Shown here: in pieces, positions 12,048 through 23,979 of the stretch
Position numbering within the stretch: the stretch's first letter is position 1
Layout: each line of letters begins with the position of its first letter
Source of the DNA: Takakia lepidozioides
Lineage: Eukaryota > Streptophyta > Takakiopsida > Takakiales > Takakiaceae
Direction of reading: 5' to 3'
Length of the DNA stretch: 64,000 bases
NCBI GenBank assembly: GCA_030704615.1
Contig: CM060731.1
Coordinates: 16,740,001-16,804,000, forward strand
Made by a program: the position numbers and the translations under genes
Notes under the pieces: generated by a model
The model's input: only the letters and a program-made list of their open reading frames with translations
Told to the model about the DNA's origin: nothing
The model's database searches: none

Positions 12048-13890
12048 ACAAATGCATTGTGTTGAGCACGGATTTGAAAGACATAGCTGCTTGTCTTACA
12101 AAGAATTGAGGTGGATGCTTGTAGTTTTTGACCATGACGCTGAGTTCTAGTGGAAAAGGACCAGTGGGTGGTAAAGACCATCGTACTGTTGTTATATGTT
12201 TGAATGAGGCATTTCGAAATTTGTCAAATTTGTTCACTTTCCACTGATGAGCATAATGTAAGTTCATACCTGGTTTGGTCATAGTCCACAATGCATGAAC
12301 TGGCCTACTCTTAGGGCTACCTGAAGATCAGCCTGACTTGCTTTTCTACTAAATCGCCCTTCAACACTAACAAACCAGCACCATGCTGTGTGTTCCTGGG
12401 GAGAGTGCAATCACAGTTTTTCACCATAGAATAGGCTACCTCACTCTGAGAACAGCAGCCATCCATCAGGACAATCCTTATGCCTACAGAAGGGTTGCCA
12501 ATGAACAGGCACCATGCAATTCGCATCTCATCTCAAGGCAAGAGGCAGGACAGTGCAATACATAATGTGCCGGGCAGTAATGATAAATATCTGCATCGGA
12601 GTTGTGCTAAAGCATAATCGCGAGAGAAAGAGTTTACTCATGCCCTGTATCCGACACTGAACTGCTTAGGGGTGAGACGCAATTTTTCTTTGCTGGAGAT
12701 GTGAGTTTTGTGCACAGGTTGAGTTATTAGACTCCAATGTTGACACTTCACAAGATCTCAGAAGCATCCCTATCATAAAATGACACCCAGTTAGATAACT
12801 CAAATTTATATTGAATTTGACAAACACGCTTACAATGACAAACACGCTTACAATGAATCAAAATAGCAGAGTCCACTGAGCAAAGATATTTTGGGAAGTA
12901 AAATCACTTCCCACTGGCTCGGCATCCCTGCACAATTTGACTCAAGTGGACTTCATCTGTACCTTTCATGACAATACTCCTGCACTAGCACTACACATCG
13001 GTTGGCCAGGCCATTCACCAGCTTGGTAACTACAGGAAATCCTGACTCATACCAATTGTGCAAAATGCCAATAAGAAATCCACCTGACTCTCACTGATGG
13101 GACACCCATTGAGAGTCATTTCTCAGTAGTCAACTGACTCACAGTCTCCTGCCTCCCATATCACCTGCAATAGCCAAGTCAAATATATCTAGTTCTAAGA
13201 GAGTCATTTCTCAGTAGTTAACTAACTCAGTCTCCTGCCTCCAATATCACCTGCAATAGCCAATTAAAAAATATCTATACTAAAAAGGTCCAAACGGCTG
13301 AATCTGCAACTTGAGATGGTGGCCAGAGAGGATTGTAATACCCACTGCAAGGAAGGCAGGTGCTTGGGAACTCCCAGAGGATTTTTATAGTATCGATTCT
13401 GGTAAATCTACCCTATCCACGTAAGAGGAGAGACACTGAAGTCAGACAACGCGGCAGCTTACGCATAAAAACCATTTTCTGATTTCAGTAACCTTGTCTG
13501 ATAGAGATTATGTGGACATACATGGTTGTACGGTTGTTTTTTTTGAGGCGACCACCAAGGCTCTTGATGGGACTCACACAACCAGAATCCTGGGGACCAT
13601 TTTCCTCTAACGATTTAGGAAAATCTGATGGTCGCATTCAATCATGGTGTCAGGGACCCACGCACTCAAACCCAAGAGGATACAACAGTCAAACCACAAA
13701 AGAACCTAATGGTTAGGTGGGATTCAGAATATATTACTGGAGAGCGGCAAACAATGATAGTACAACACACAATAGTCCTTCAATTCATCCAAGCATTCCC
13801 ATCTACAGTAACAAGGCAATACAGCCATACCAAGCCGTAACCTTGCTTCGCCAGCATGTTATCAATCTGTCGAGCCACGAAGTAGAAACG
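12048..13890. other. 3' flank shared by the convergent PDI-like and UBA genes
   Basis: No gene is supported here. The left part is the 3' UTR of the PDI-like gene and the right part that of the UBA gene. An 88-bp tandem duplication lies at 13111-13280, and a small direct repeat of 'gacaaacacgcttacaat' at about 12819-12855. Confidence 0.6.
13111..13280. repeat. 88-bp tandem duplication
   Basis: Copy 1 starts at 13111 and copy 2 at 13199; both begin 'gagagtcatttctcagtag' and share 'cctgcaatagcca'. Copy 2 is slightly diverged and truncated. Confidence 0.85.
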
Positions 13891-15990
13891 TCAACGGTGA
13901 GTGATCCTTTCTGCAAAGGGTGACGTCCACTCATAATGCAGTTCCAAGCCTGGAGCATTTCCAGACTCACCTTGAGATTTCTCCTGATGAACTAATGCTG
14001 CCAAGCCCGGTCTCAACTTGGGTCCACTCCATAGGTCATAACTGTTGCCACCATCACTAAGAAGGCTGGCACTTTGAGAAGAGGAAGTTGAAATACTGTT
14101 GGCTCCATGTTGTAGGCCAGGGTCTCTAGTATCAGATAAGTTCAACATCGTGGCTAGACTGCTGGAGATTCCCCATAAACTTTCGTCTGGTGTGCCAGAT
14201 GGGGAAGCGGCCATGCTCCAATCAATGGTCTTGTAATCAGAACTGCCTGATGCACCCATGTTCCAGTCCACTGGGGCACCTGATAGTCCTGATCCCCAAC
14301 CTGTGAAGAGCCCAGAAGTAGAGGGGAGGGAGCTTGTAAACTGCGCAATAGGGTTGGACATGCTGGAAAAAGAAGGGAAAGGAATTTGTAGAGGACCAAA
14401 CGCACTCCGGTCTGTGTTCCAACTTGCTGTCAAAGCATTCAGTTGGGGAAACTGCAGGGGATGGTATTGCCCTGACACAGTCTCTGCACTGCTTTCACCT
14501 ACATCTCTCACCAGAATGTTGCCTGAAGGCCTTCCTTTAAACCGGGCATCTCCTTGAGGACCATTCAGGTAGAGCCCGCTGGAGGATGGCGACAACGTCC
14601 CTGCTATACTTCCCTTCCAATTAGACAGAGAAGGAGGAAATGAAGCTGAATGTGTGCTGATGCTTGCATTAGGAGGAGGATGGGCCAGAGCAGACTGCGG
14701 TAACATAATGGGATCTCTCATAGGCTCTACAGCGGGGTTGCGATAGGAAACCCTACTCTCTGTTGGTAGGGGTGGAGGTCTTGAATCTACAGCCACATGG
14801 GGTGAACTAGAGGTGGTTGGAGGCCCATACTGCAGTACCTGGAAGCCATGGTTTGTCATTCTCCTCACAGGTGGTGAAAAACTGTCGCACTCTCCTGCCC
14901 CTATAGAAGGGCTTCCAGCCATGGAAACACCACCCTCTGTCCCTTCTGCTGCCATGCATGAAGGAGGGTAACCAACAAGCTGATGCTGGGTCTGCGACAT
15001 GATGTGCTGTCGATGCAGCTGTATCTCCTCTCCTCTTGTATGACTCACAGCTTGATATGGGCCACTAGGTTTTGCATGGATTCCCCTCAACAGTTGAGAG
15101 GGTGGAATCAGAACAGGTATTGAAGGAGTCGGTTGAGGGGACGGCTCAATGCCCCGTTCCTTCTCTCCAAAGAACTCGCTGCTGATGGAAGGATGTGGAT
15201 GTCGGTCCCTTAGCCATTCTGAAGCCCTATCTAAATCCCCTTGGCAAGCAATTATTGCGCGCTCTATATCTGGTCGTGAAAACTTGTGACAAATTTTCAA
15301 TTCGGAGAGACGTGCCAGTCGTCACATATCAATTTCCAAATCGCCTTCTATATCCTCATTGACATGGCCCTCGCACCCTTCCAGGATCCAGGATACAGAG
15401 CGTTCAACATTGCCTTCATTCTGGATAAGAGCCATGGTGGCTTGCTCAGCTGAGAAGCCCATAGCTACAAGCTGTTGAGAGAGAGCCTCAAGTTTACGAG
15501 ACATTAGGTGATTGATCGAGCGATCTTTCAATTCCTGTGCTCGCCGCTCCTTCTGCCGCTGATGCTTCCTCTCATTTTTCCAGCGAATCTTATCACGCTT
15601 CTCTGAACCCGCCCCCACTAACCCTGGAGGAGTTCCAAGCCTGGCTGCGCCATTCTTGTCTTTCCCATGGATCTGCGATTGGTCTTCGGATTCACCAGAA
15701 CAGCTGCCATGTTTGGACATGGAATCATGCTCTATACAGCTACCCACGGCACTCGCGTTATCATCCATTTCATCAATCGATCTAAACCTGCTGTTCGGAA
15801 TCGACAGACCGTTGTCCGGAGCCGCTATGTCAACAAGATGGAAAGTGCCAGATTTGGGGTTGTAAGCGTGAGCCGGAACAGCGCCTCCTCCTCCGGACGG
15901 ATGTCGTGAAGACGCTTTCCACTCCTTCCCCTGTTGCTTTTCACCAGCCTTTTCCGCTGGTGTGCCCCTGGCCAGAGCTGCAGGAGACAT
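13891..15990 (-). CDS. two-UBA-domain protein (Arabidopsis At5g12120/At2g26920-like), interrupted by one in-frame TGA
   Basis: Plant UBA-domain protein of unknown exact role; UBA folds usually bind ubiquitin. The start at 15990 (MSPAALARG) matches the conserved MSPA start of the family. The intron-less frame encodes 222 residues: AYNPKSGTFHLVD, a SGESEDQ motif, a basic helix (KIRWKNERKHQRQKERRAQE) and UBA1 (LEALSQQLVAMGFSAEQA to ERSVSWILEG). It then reads a TGA at 15324-15322. The same frame stays open for 476 more codons, beginning RLARLSELKICHKFSRPDIE (the family's second UBA-like helix set) and continuing through a Ser/Pro-rich region with WTSPFA near the end. The family normally reads straight through this junction (LARIADLELRYKCS in relatives, from memory). 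No plausible intron removes the stop. It may be a recent nonsense allele, an assembly error or a readthrough codon. Identity sure; functionality uncertain. Confidence 0.85.
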
Positions 15991-16039
15991 TGCTGCAACC
16001 CAACTACTTGCAGCTCCTTCACGAAAACGCTCGTGCACA

Positions 16040-16650
16040 CTGCGAGAGCTTACTAAGATTCAGTCTACCCCCATCACCACACAATTCCAGCCATTTCACC
16101 TTTTTCTAAGAGCCCATCAATGCAGACTTGAAACCAAAGATAAACGACCCCCAACCAAAATTCAAAGGAAAATAACATTGAAGGTTCAGACGTAAGCAAT
16201 CACCAGGTAAGCATACAAGCTAAGAACGTCTTCACTGCATAAGCATATGAGACACACCTCTCAGATCTTCTGCAGGCACTACGGAATTGGGGAGCAGAGG
16301 AGTCCTCACTCAGTCAATGGACCACGCCTGGATGCCGTGGTGCGGTTGCTTGGCAGGCGGAAACGATCATTGCCCGTGCGCAGCTGGCAAGATTTGTTTG
16401 GCAGGAAGAATGAGCAGGTTGAAAGAGAAGGCAAGGCAGCAAGATTTATAGTGGTGGCAGGGATAAGAAGGAGAAGGATAAACAAGTGTGGAGCAGCAGG
16501 AGAGAGACAGTGAGAGAATCGGACAGGAGCCTGCCACACACTGTCACCCCGCTCATCTTCGGGCCACCCGTCGCGCTGAAGCGCAATCGCCCGGAGCCCG
16601 TTACACCATTTTTTTATTCATCTGTTTCTTGTTTTTTTTTTTTTTTTTTT
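16040..16650 (-). promoter_or_regulatory. 5' flank of the UBA-domain gene
   Basis: Upstream DNA of the minus-strand UBA gene, with a G+C-rich stretch at about 16540-16605 and a poly(T) run at 16628-16651. No gene is recognisable. Promoter role is inferred from position only. Confidence 0.35.
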
Positions 16651-16689
16651 TGCCAGAACGTGACCGTCTGGAGGGTGTTGATATCTTAT

Positions 16690-16930
16690 TTTTAAAGTTT
16701 TTTTTTAAAGGGGAAACACCTGGGAGCGACAGCTCACAAATCAGGCCCCTTGATAGTGAGAGGAGAAAATAACCTCTTTCACAGTAACCATGCCATGGAG
16801 TCTGAGAAATGGGACACCGCCTAGGGAAGGGGGAGAAGAGTATACCACACCCGTCACGTAGCAGGTTTTGACCCCAGAATCATCTGGGTGACACTCAGTG
16901 CAGTAACCAACTGAGCTACTGACTGTTGGT
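16690..16930 (-). mobile_element. tRNA-derived SINE, copy A
   Basis: Read on the minus strand from about 16930, the head contains 'gtagctcagttggttactg', which fits an RNA polymerase III box A, and 'ggggtcaaaacc', a decayed box B. The body 'tgtggtatactcttctcc' and 'ggtgtccc' is shared with the copy at 31.6 kb. A piece of the tail (around 'ggagcgac-gctcacaaat') recurs at 17120-17140. It is not a tRNA gene: the acceptor stem does not pair and the anticodon arm is lost. Confidence 0.6.
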
Positions 16931-17567
16931 TTGATATTAATTTTTCAAAATTGAAGGGAGGGCTTTCCAGGGCTACAATCCCCCTGTTCATTTTTGTTTT
17001 TATTATTATGATTTATTTAATTTATTTTTTTGAAAAGGGAGGGTGTTGATCAATTTCAACGGAGGGGAAAATAACCAAGGTTGGCAATCATTCAAATCCT
17101 TTGCTCTTTTTTTTCATAAAAGGAGCGACCGCTCACAAATTGTTAGCAAAACACACAAAAGTTGTTGCAAGGTGGCTCTTATGGAAGCAATGGTAGTGGA
17201 AGCACAACAATTTTCCCACAAGTGCCACAATATATAGGGACATAAACATATTAAACTGGACAGATCTGTCTTCCTTGTGAGGATGGGTGGCTATGCTGCA
17301 TGCGTTTTTTTTTTGTTTTTTTTCTTGAGAAAAGGGAGCAGATACCCTTGAATCTTTATAGAAATGGACAAAGATTCCCATGTTAACAAAGAGGAATAAA
17401 TAATCTCTCAAGGGGTGCCATAGAGGCTGAAATCGGAAAACGTTGCTTTGTAACCAACCATACTAGAAGGCAAAGAGCAGAAAGAGGAAATCAAAAGCAA
17501 AATTATAGTTGTTGTGCCCCTCAACCAGTTATATTTCCTATTGAGGCTATCAAAGGAGAGTTGTGCT

Positions 17568-18250
17568 TTAGATAGCTTCCTTTCCTAAAAGATCTACGGT
17601 GCTTGCTGTTAACCTCTGAATCCTCGCCCTCAAGGGGAGAACGTTTTGCACTAAGTGAGCTGTCAGTTTGACGGGATGTTGTCGCACCAATGCACCCTTG
17701 ACTGAGATTGTTTGGAACAGATTCGATTGCACCTCCCCATGTGTTATCAAATTCAGCGAGAAGCTAAGATCTTCTCCTTTGGCCACATCTGCGAAGAGCT
17801 TCCCCCAAAACCCGCCAAGCCTTACAAGCCTCAGACATAAGGTCCAAATGAGTCTTAAACAAAATAGACCTAACACAGATCATCTACAAGCACAAGGGAT
17901 TTATTCCAAAGAGTGTGGGCCCTGAGAGTGGCCCAAACAGGGCAAGAAGAGCAAAGGGATCCTGCTGCGCAACATTGCAAAATTGAGAAGCACAATAGAT
18001 GAAACATCAGCAGGAAGGGGCATCCAGAGGGCATAGAAAGAAAGAGCTTTGCTCCAAGCCATCCTAGCGACCGGACAGAAGAGCAGTCAATGTTCCAAGG
18101 ATTCATGAACTTGAAGATTACATAATTTACAGAGAGAAAGAGAGTCTAAGAAACAGACAAGCATAGGCAGAAGATGGTTAACCATCTTCCAAAGAAATCA
18201 TGCAATTTCTGCTACTCTATTTTTCCTCAAGACATCTCTCCAAATGATCT
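17568..18250 (-). mobile_element. decayed L1-type LINE 3' end (zinc-binding zf-RVT-like region)
   Basis: The minus strand encodes a broken stretch with the layout of the zf-RVT domain that ends plant L1-type retrotransposons: CKLCNLQVHESLEH, a stop, then LLFCPVARMAWSKALSFYALW. The Cys-x2-Cys, His/Cys and W spacing is the evidence. Several stops and frame changes interrupt it. The reverse transcriptase that should lie at higher coordinates is not recognisable. Confidence 0.5.
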
Positions 18251-18439
18251 TCCAAGTGGAAGGACAAATCAGCCAGATGAGACCACTTTTTGGACTATTT
18301 CATGTATCCAATGAGCCAACATGGTTAAGCAGCGAATATCCACATTATATGCAAAGAAAGGGGAGTGTTGTTTATTCGTTTATTCCGCCATATCCATTCT
18401 CCAGGATCAAATTGGAGAAAAAACGTACTCTTAAGTAAT

Positions 18440-20090
18440 TTCGAACTTTTGGCTTAAATCTGGACCAAACTTACTGAATCACATAATTAGAATTAATTCG
18501 GATATTAAAAATAAGATTGTGGAATATTGAGTCATTTAACTTATGAAGTTGCACAATTCCATTCATGTAACATCGAACTGTAAGTCGAATGACGTACTTT
18601 GTATCATAAAATGATAAATATAAGATCAATTGAGTGAAGTTATTAATAAATTGGTAGATATGTCACAAAAACAGAACATTCATGAAGACAATATAATATA
18701 CAAATGAAAAGTAAACATCCATACCATGCTTAAAGTGTCGACTACCATGAACCAATGTATTGCAAGTTTACAATTAACGGATTGAAACGTTGAATGAAAT
18801 AAAGTTGAATGTCAATCAAACATTGGAATTATGTTTCAAAATATTTAGAGATCATTCATAAAGGTTCATATGACAACCAAATTTTGTGGAAGAGTATACT
18901 CTAGATTCACCTATAAAGTCTTTGAACCAAATATCCCAACTCGATTCTTTCATACCACAAAACTGGAAAAAATAAATTAAATAAGCATCAGACATTGGAA
19001 TTAGGTTTTAGGGTATAGAGTTTGCTAAGGTACTAAACATAGTATTGAGTATGAATGGAAAAGAAAATAAGGGAAAGTGTATAGATGACTTGTCACCTAC
19101 AAAGTTTGTGAATGAAATATCCCAACCACAGTTCTATTGTACCCAATTTATGAAGAACGTGCATCATACAGTGGATTTAGATTTAAGGGTTTAGGGTTTA
19201 GAAAAGTGTAAATGGAGAAACAATTATGGAATCTGAGTCTTTACATGGACCTACAAAATTTCATGAAATGTCCCCACCACTTAGACCGTACCCAAAACTG
19301 GAAAAAATACTCGATATAAATGGAAAAAAAAATATAGGAAGTCTACATATGACTTGTCACCTATGAAATTTGTGAATGAAATATCCCAACCACAGTTCTA
19401 TTGTACCCAATCTATAAGAATGCACATCAAACATTGGAGTTAGGTTTAAGGGTTAAGGGTTAAGGGTTTAGAAAAGTGTAAATGGACAAACAATTATGGA
19501 ATCTGAGTCTTTACATGCACCTACAACAATCCATGAAATATCCCCACCGCTTCGACCGTACCCAAAACTGGAAAAAAAATAAATAAAATAAGCATCAAAG
19601 ATCGGAATTAAGTTTTAGGGTACACTGACCACAAAATTACTCTTCTCTGTCAAGCAAGATGATGTATGTCAAGAATATTCATACTATCAACCAATTTGTT
19701 CTTGTAATATTCCATTTTTCATTTACATCCCGGATCTAAGTGTTTTTAATACTAACCACTTCAGAATATTGCAATAAAAATCTTTTGATACCATCTGTAT
19801 GTTTTAGTATGTTTCAGTTGTGTGCATGGTATGTTTTACATACTAATCAAGTCTGAATAAAAGGTTCTCTACTTCCAAAAGTTTTTCATATTAATCAATT
19901 CAATGTATTTGAAAAAAAACAGCATTCATACAATTGAGGGGATTTCATATTTGTTTATCAGGAGGCGACATGGTCAAGGCAATAAAATAAGCACTGATGT
20001 GTGGTTTTTCACAAATATGCCAGCTAAGCAGGTGCCATTGCACCCTGAAGACATGGATAATCTTTAAGATTTACCTTGACAAGGTGTCAT
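18440..20090. other. AT-rich intergenic DNA with degenerate repeats
   Basis: No gene recognised. It holds repeated phrases such as 'cccaaaactggaaaaa' and 'aataagcatca' and the 264-bp duplication listed separately. Confidence 0.6.
19087..19610. repeat. 264-bp tandem duplication with telomere-like TTTAGGG tracts
   Basis: Copy 1 starts at 19087 and copy 2 at 19351, each opening 'gacttgtcacct' and carrying 'cccaaccacagttctattg' and 'aattatggaatctgagtc'. Each has a short run of plant-telomere-like units (19184-19201 and 19445-19470). An older, more diverged copy of part of the unit lies at about 18890-19015. Confidence 0.8.
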
Positions 20091-20091
20091 G

Positions 20092-21590
20092 TCAATAGTC
20101 TTGGTGTGACTTTTGCCAAGTTTTCTCACCTTGAACTTTCCTCCAGCTGCTAACCTGTTGCGACAGAGACCCTCCCACAAGTTGCCACGCACACCCCCTA
20201 ATATTCCAATGCCTGATGAACCCTCGACAAACTTGTGCACTTCGGAACGACTTGCTTATGAGCCACTCTCTCCGCCACATGAGGAGAGGCCCAATACGTG
20301 TGCGTTGTGATGAAATATGGATCCACCCTAAGGTGGAGGATGCGGTTGCTGACCTCTGGATTGGCAGATGCATCACCTAGGCTTTCACGAATAACTATGG
20401 TGGCAAATTACTAAGAGCCAGCTCCAACAAATCATGCTGGTTTTTCTATATTTTTTCCAAAACATACCGCGGAATGTCACCCCACCTGTGGATGCCGGCT
20501 GGCACTGATGAGAACACCAACAAGAGATGCAAACACCAAATAATATTGCAAAGCAAGATTTCAATTGGTTCCCGAACAAGCACCACAATTGTCCATTACC
20601 TTGTCATACCTATCATAGCGTACTATCATCTCCTCCGCATGAATCTCTTTGTATATGGCTGCTCGACAGCTTTCCAGCTCCGCAAAGCTCGACTGTCCAT
20701 GTGCATGATTTCATAGCCTTCGCGCTTGAAAACTCCAATAGATATCCATTTTGGGTGAAGTCACGAGCACTATCTTTGCCATGGATTCCCCATACTTCAT
20801 TGGATTTACCGCATCAACTAGAAACTTGCAACCAAACAACACTGCAAACAATGTGAGAATATCTCTATCTTTTTCTATAGGTGGTATACTACAACATCAT
20901 GCATCCACAGCCAAGAACCTTGAATTTTCGTTTTGGAGCTCCTCTTCCATTGACTCATCGTCGAGCTGGAAAACGTCGTCGTCGCTGAAGAACATTGGTT
21001 TGCGTGACAATGCCCTCACCAACACAACGTTTCGGCCTTCTTTTGCCCACAGGTAGAGCAGGTAGTACCCCAACATACTCTTCCTAATCCCTGCACCCCA
21101 CCCAAGCAATCAAAGTTATCTTACAATACAATAGGATGGTTCCTCAAATGGTGTGTTATAAAGCTAGATTTGGAAAATTAATCTGAAAAAATGAAAAGAA
21201 AAGAAAAGAAAAGAAAAGGAAAAAAAAAAAAAAAAAAAAAAAAAACCAAAATTGTTTGCTGCTCTTGAGTTGCTATTGATGCTATTGAGTGGCAGTGGAA
21301 GCGAGACTAAACATTTATAGGTTTACTATGACGCGTGGTTCACCTGGGTTCCCCGCCATGATTATGCCGGAGCCACCACTCTAAAGATGATCTGCCACCT
21401 TTTGCACCAGTCCATGATAGCACTTTCGCACAAAGACGTTGTTTCCAAGATTGGGAATTCCAAGGAAGCTATTGCCAATACCAAGCCACAACACACTGTC
21501 TCCTGATAAGGTGACCTTACACAAATATTTCCAAAATGCATTCTGTAGTGGGTTTGTTTGTCTCCGGCCTGTAACTGTTGTAAGCATACA
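20092..21590 (-). pseudogene. Crinkler (CRN)-type P-loop NTPase, pseudogene
   Basis: Read on the minus strand this is a decayed gene of the Crinkler/RHS-like P-loop NTPase family. From right to left: SVLWLGIGNSFLGIPNLGNN and VFVRKCYHGLVQKVADHL; an in-frame TAG at 21383-21381; IIMAGNPG up to a donor at 21344; and, after a 253-bp intron (21343-21091), IRKSMLGYYLLYLWAKEGR. The spliced Walker A would be GNPGIRKS, with Arg where the family has Gly. Further on come RWGDIPRYVLEKI (about 20487-20449) and, after frameshifts, VSNRILHLRVDPYF and YWASPHVAERVAH. These blocks are in family order but lie in different frames with several stops, so the gene is dead. Family call is from memory of the motif pattern. 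Confidence 0.65.
21191..21245. repeat. (AAAAG)n and poly(A) tract
   Basis: Simple-sequence A-rich run inside the Crinkler-type pseudogene's intron. Confidence 0.9.
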
Positions 21591-21599
21591 TGTGCATTA

Positions 21600-23975
21600 A
21601 ATTCTTACCTCGTTTCTAGTGTTCTCCCTTATTGATATGTCTGATTGCAGTTTGTTTACACCTAATTTTTTCTAAATGATGGATTTTATATTATGATGTC
21701 CCACAAAAAATCCGCAAAATACTATGAATTGATATTGACATATGAATTGAAAATCCTTCCAAACACTATCCATGATATGCTCTACATTCTGTATCCACCA
21801 TAATCAAGCAAAGTTCAGCATGGTACAAATCTAAGCATTGAGCAAACAGTAGAAACATACATGCTGGAGGCACTTGAATCTGTTCAAAGGTGTAAACTCC
21901 TGCCCCTACGAGATCATTTCCAATCAACATAAATCCGCCAGAATCATGTAAATGCCCGTTACGTCCGAGCAATTAGCACTTCTGCAACACTCTTAGGAGC
22001 ATGGAGCTGCTTGATCTCATTTATACCCTCACAAATGAAAATCGTCATGTATTGGGGACTTATCTTTTTCTTAGAATGTTAGTAGTAAATATGGTGCTTT
22101 CCATTTGTTTACTTGGATTGGACATTGTATGAAGCATGGTAGTATAGCTGAACCCATTAAAACGTGGAAGGAGCTTGTTTATGGAATTTGATGGTTTTTC
22201 GCATTCATGCTCTCATTGTACCCGTCTTTATAAGTAAGTGTCTTCACCTCCATTTGTTGTTTCTAGCTTTGTATATTCATTTATATCGCTTCTATTACAA
22301 TGTGTATGTACATTTATGTTTTTTACATGCTTACATGTTACGAGTTGTATTGTAGTTCCCATTGAAACGTGCTTATTCTGGAGGCTCACATGTTCATATA
22401 TCTGATCAACTCCGTCCAAAACTCACATAAGAATCGAAGAACACCCTTAGTAAATTGTGGGCCGTGCTACACGACATGTTCCCTCCATCACCTGAATGGA
22501 AGTGGGCAACATCCTCAGCCCAGTGGTTAAGGCCTCTTGTGCCCCAACAACAACCAAAATGGGAGTGTGGATACTTTTGGACCCGTTACATTGATCTTTA
22601 CCTCCATCAAATGTTTGTTAATCTCCATCCATATATGGTAGGTCCGGTAAGACCTTTGGTTTTCTCCTCTATGATTTTGGTATGTCATATGTGTTGTGAC
22701 CCTATATTCTAACCGTCTTCATGCTTCTTTGCAATGCGTAGTTCGACAAGACCTGGTTTCATGTGCTCTTCACAAGAGGCTGGAAATGCAACGTCATATG
22801 GTGGATTTGAAGTTCAAAAGGCTTACTCTAGGTTGCTCCATGTCAACAAGACTATCGTGGCTTATGAGGATGACAACCCAATGTTCTGATGTACCTATCA
22901 TGACATACACATGCTGGCTAAACTCTTGTACTTGTGTTGTGATGAAATGTGTTTTCATTAACATGAAACCATTTGTGGTGCGAAATGGTGCTTGATACAT
23001 ATACAATAAACAACTTGTTAGGCTTTGCCATACCTGCCTTTTGACATGCCACACTGCATATATTGCTGCAATATAAGATTCCAATGTGATTATCTTTATT
23101 TTCACATCGGAAAGATAGTATTATGTAATGATGTAGTCGTGATATGGATTTCACAATCGCATCATATTTGGATTCATGTGTATGCTTCCAGTGAGAGGAA
23201 TGCCCATTGCATTTGGAGTGGTCCTCATGTCGCATTGCATGTTATGTACAATGGATACACTCTATATCCATATTAGGTGCAGTATAAGAATAATCATTCA
23301 TCATGGAGTGGGCTTACGTTCATTTCAGACTATAATACCAGTGGAATGAAGACTAAATAGCATATATACATTATATATGCATGAATCTTAAGCACTTAGG
23401 AAAAACAAAACCGCAATTTCTGCACAATGGTTTCAAATCACTAGTAGCCCAAAACGAAAGAAAGGATTAATTGTTTCCCAGATGCCATGACATAACCTAC
23501 ACACATGAATTTTATGCACTCCCCAAACATGAAGCCATGTCCTGCAGAAGGTAAAGACAAAACACATGGACGGTCATTTCAGAGAATGGAAGTAGTGGGA
23601 CTCGAAAGTATTCGCGGATTTGCACTCTACAAAAGTAAGCCCAACGACTCCACAATGGTTGCAAATGATTGGACGGTTAGTTTAAAGATAAATGAAAAAC
23701 AATAAACCTAGTTGCAACGGAAACTGCATGCGTATTGGAAATGGTCCACAAACATGTATTCATACCTTACGCTTCTAATCAATCGACATATCCATATGTG
23801 GTCCTCTTTACAACATACAAAGTGTAATTGTAGTCATCCAGTGGTGGTAAACACTTGTCCATGGAGCCAATACCATTAAAAAATTGTCTGAAACTAGGTA
23901 AACCCAAAAATACATGCAATACATGTGCCGTCCCCTTTGTTGTCGACTGACATTGGCTCCTCGTTCGTTGACATC
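21600..23975. other. AT-rich intergenic DNA, no gene recognised
   Basis: Only short, stop-rich frames are present and none resembles a family I know. The right part may be debris of the MULE-like element that follows. Confidence 0.5.
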
Positions 23976-23979
23976 TCAT

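Noticed and set aside
15280-15370. A short intron that would remove the TGA from the UBA gene
   Set aside because: Candidate GT-AG pairs here would be under about 60 bases and would delete the conserved LARLSELKICHKF segment, so an intron is not a convincing explanation.
16855-16930. Possible tRNA gene on the minus strand
   Set aside because: Box A is good but box B is decayed, the acceptor stem does not pair, no anticodon loop can be drawn, and the body matches a second dispersed copy. It is better explained as a SINE head.
19184-19201. True telomere or chromosome end
   Set aside because: Only two or three units, imperfect, inside a tandem duplication and flanked by ordinary sequence on both sides.
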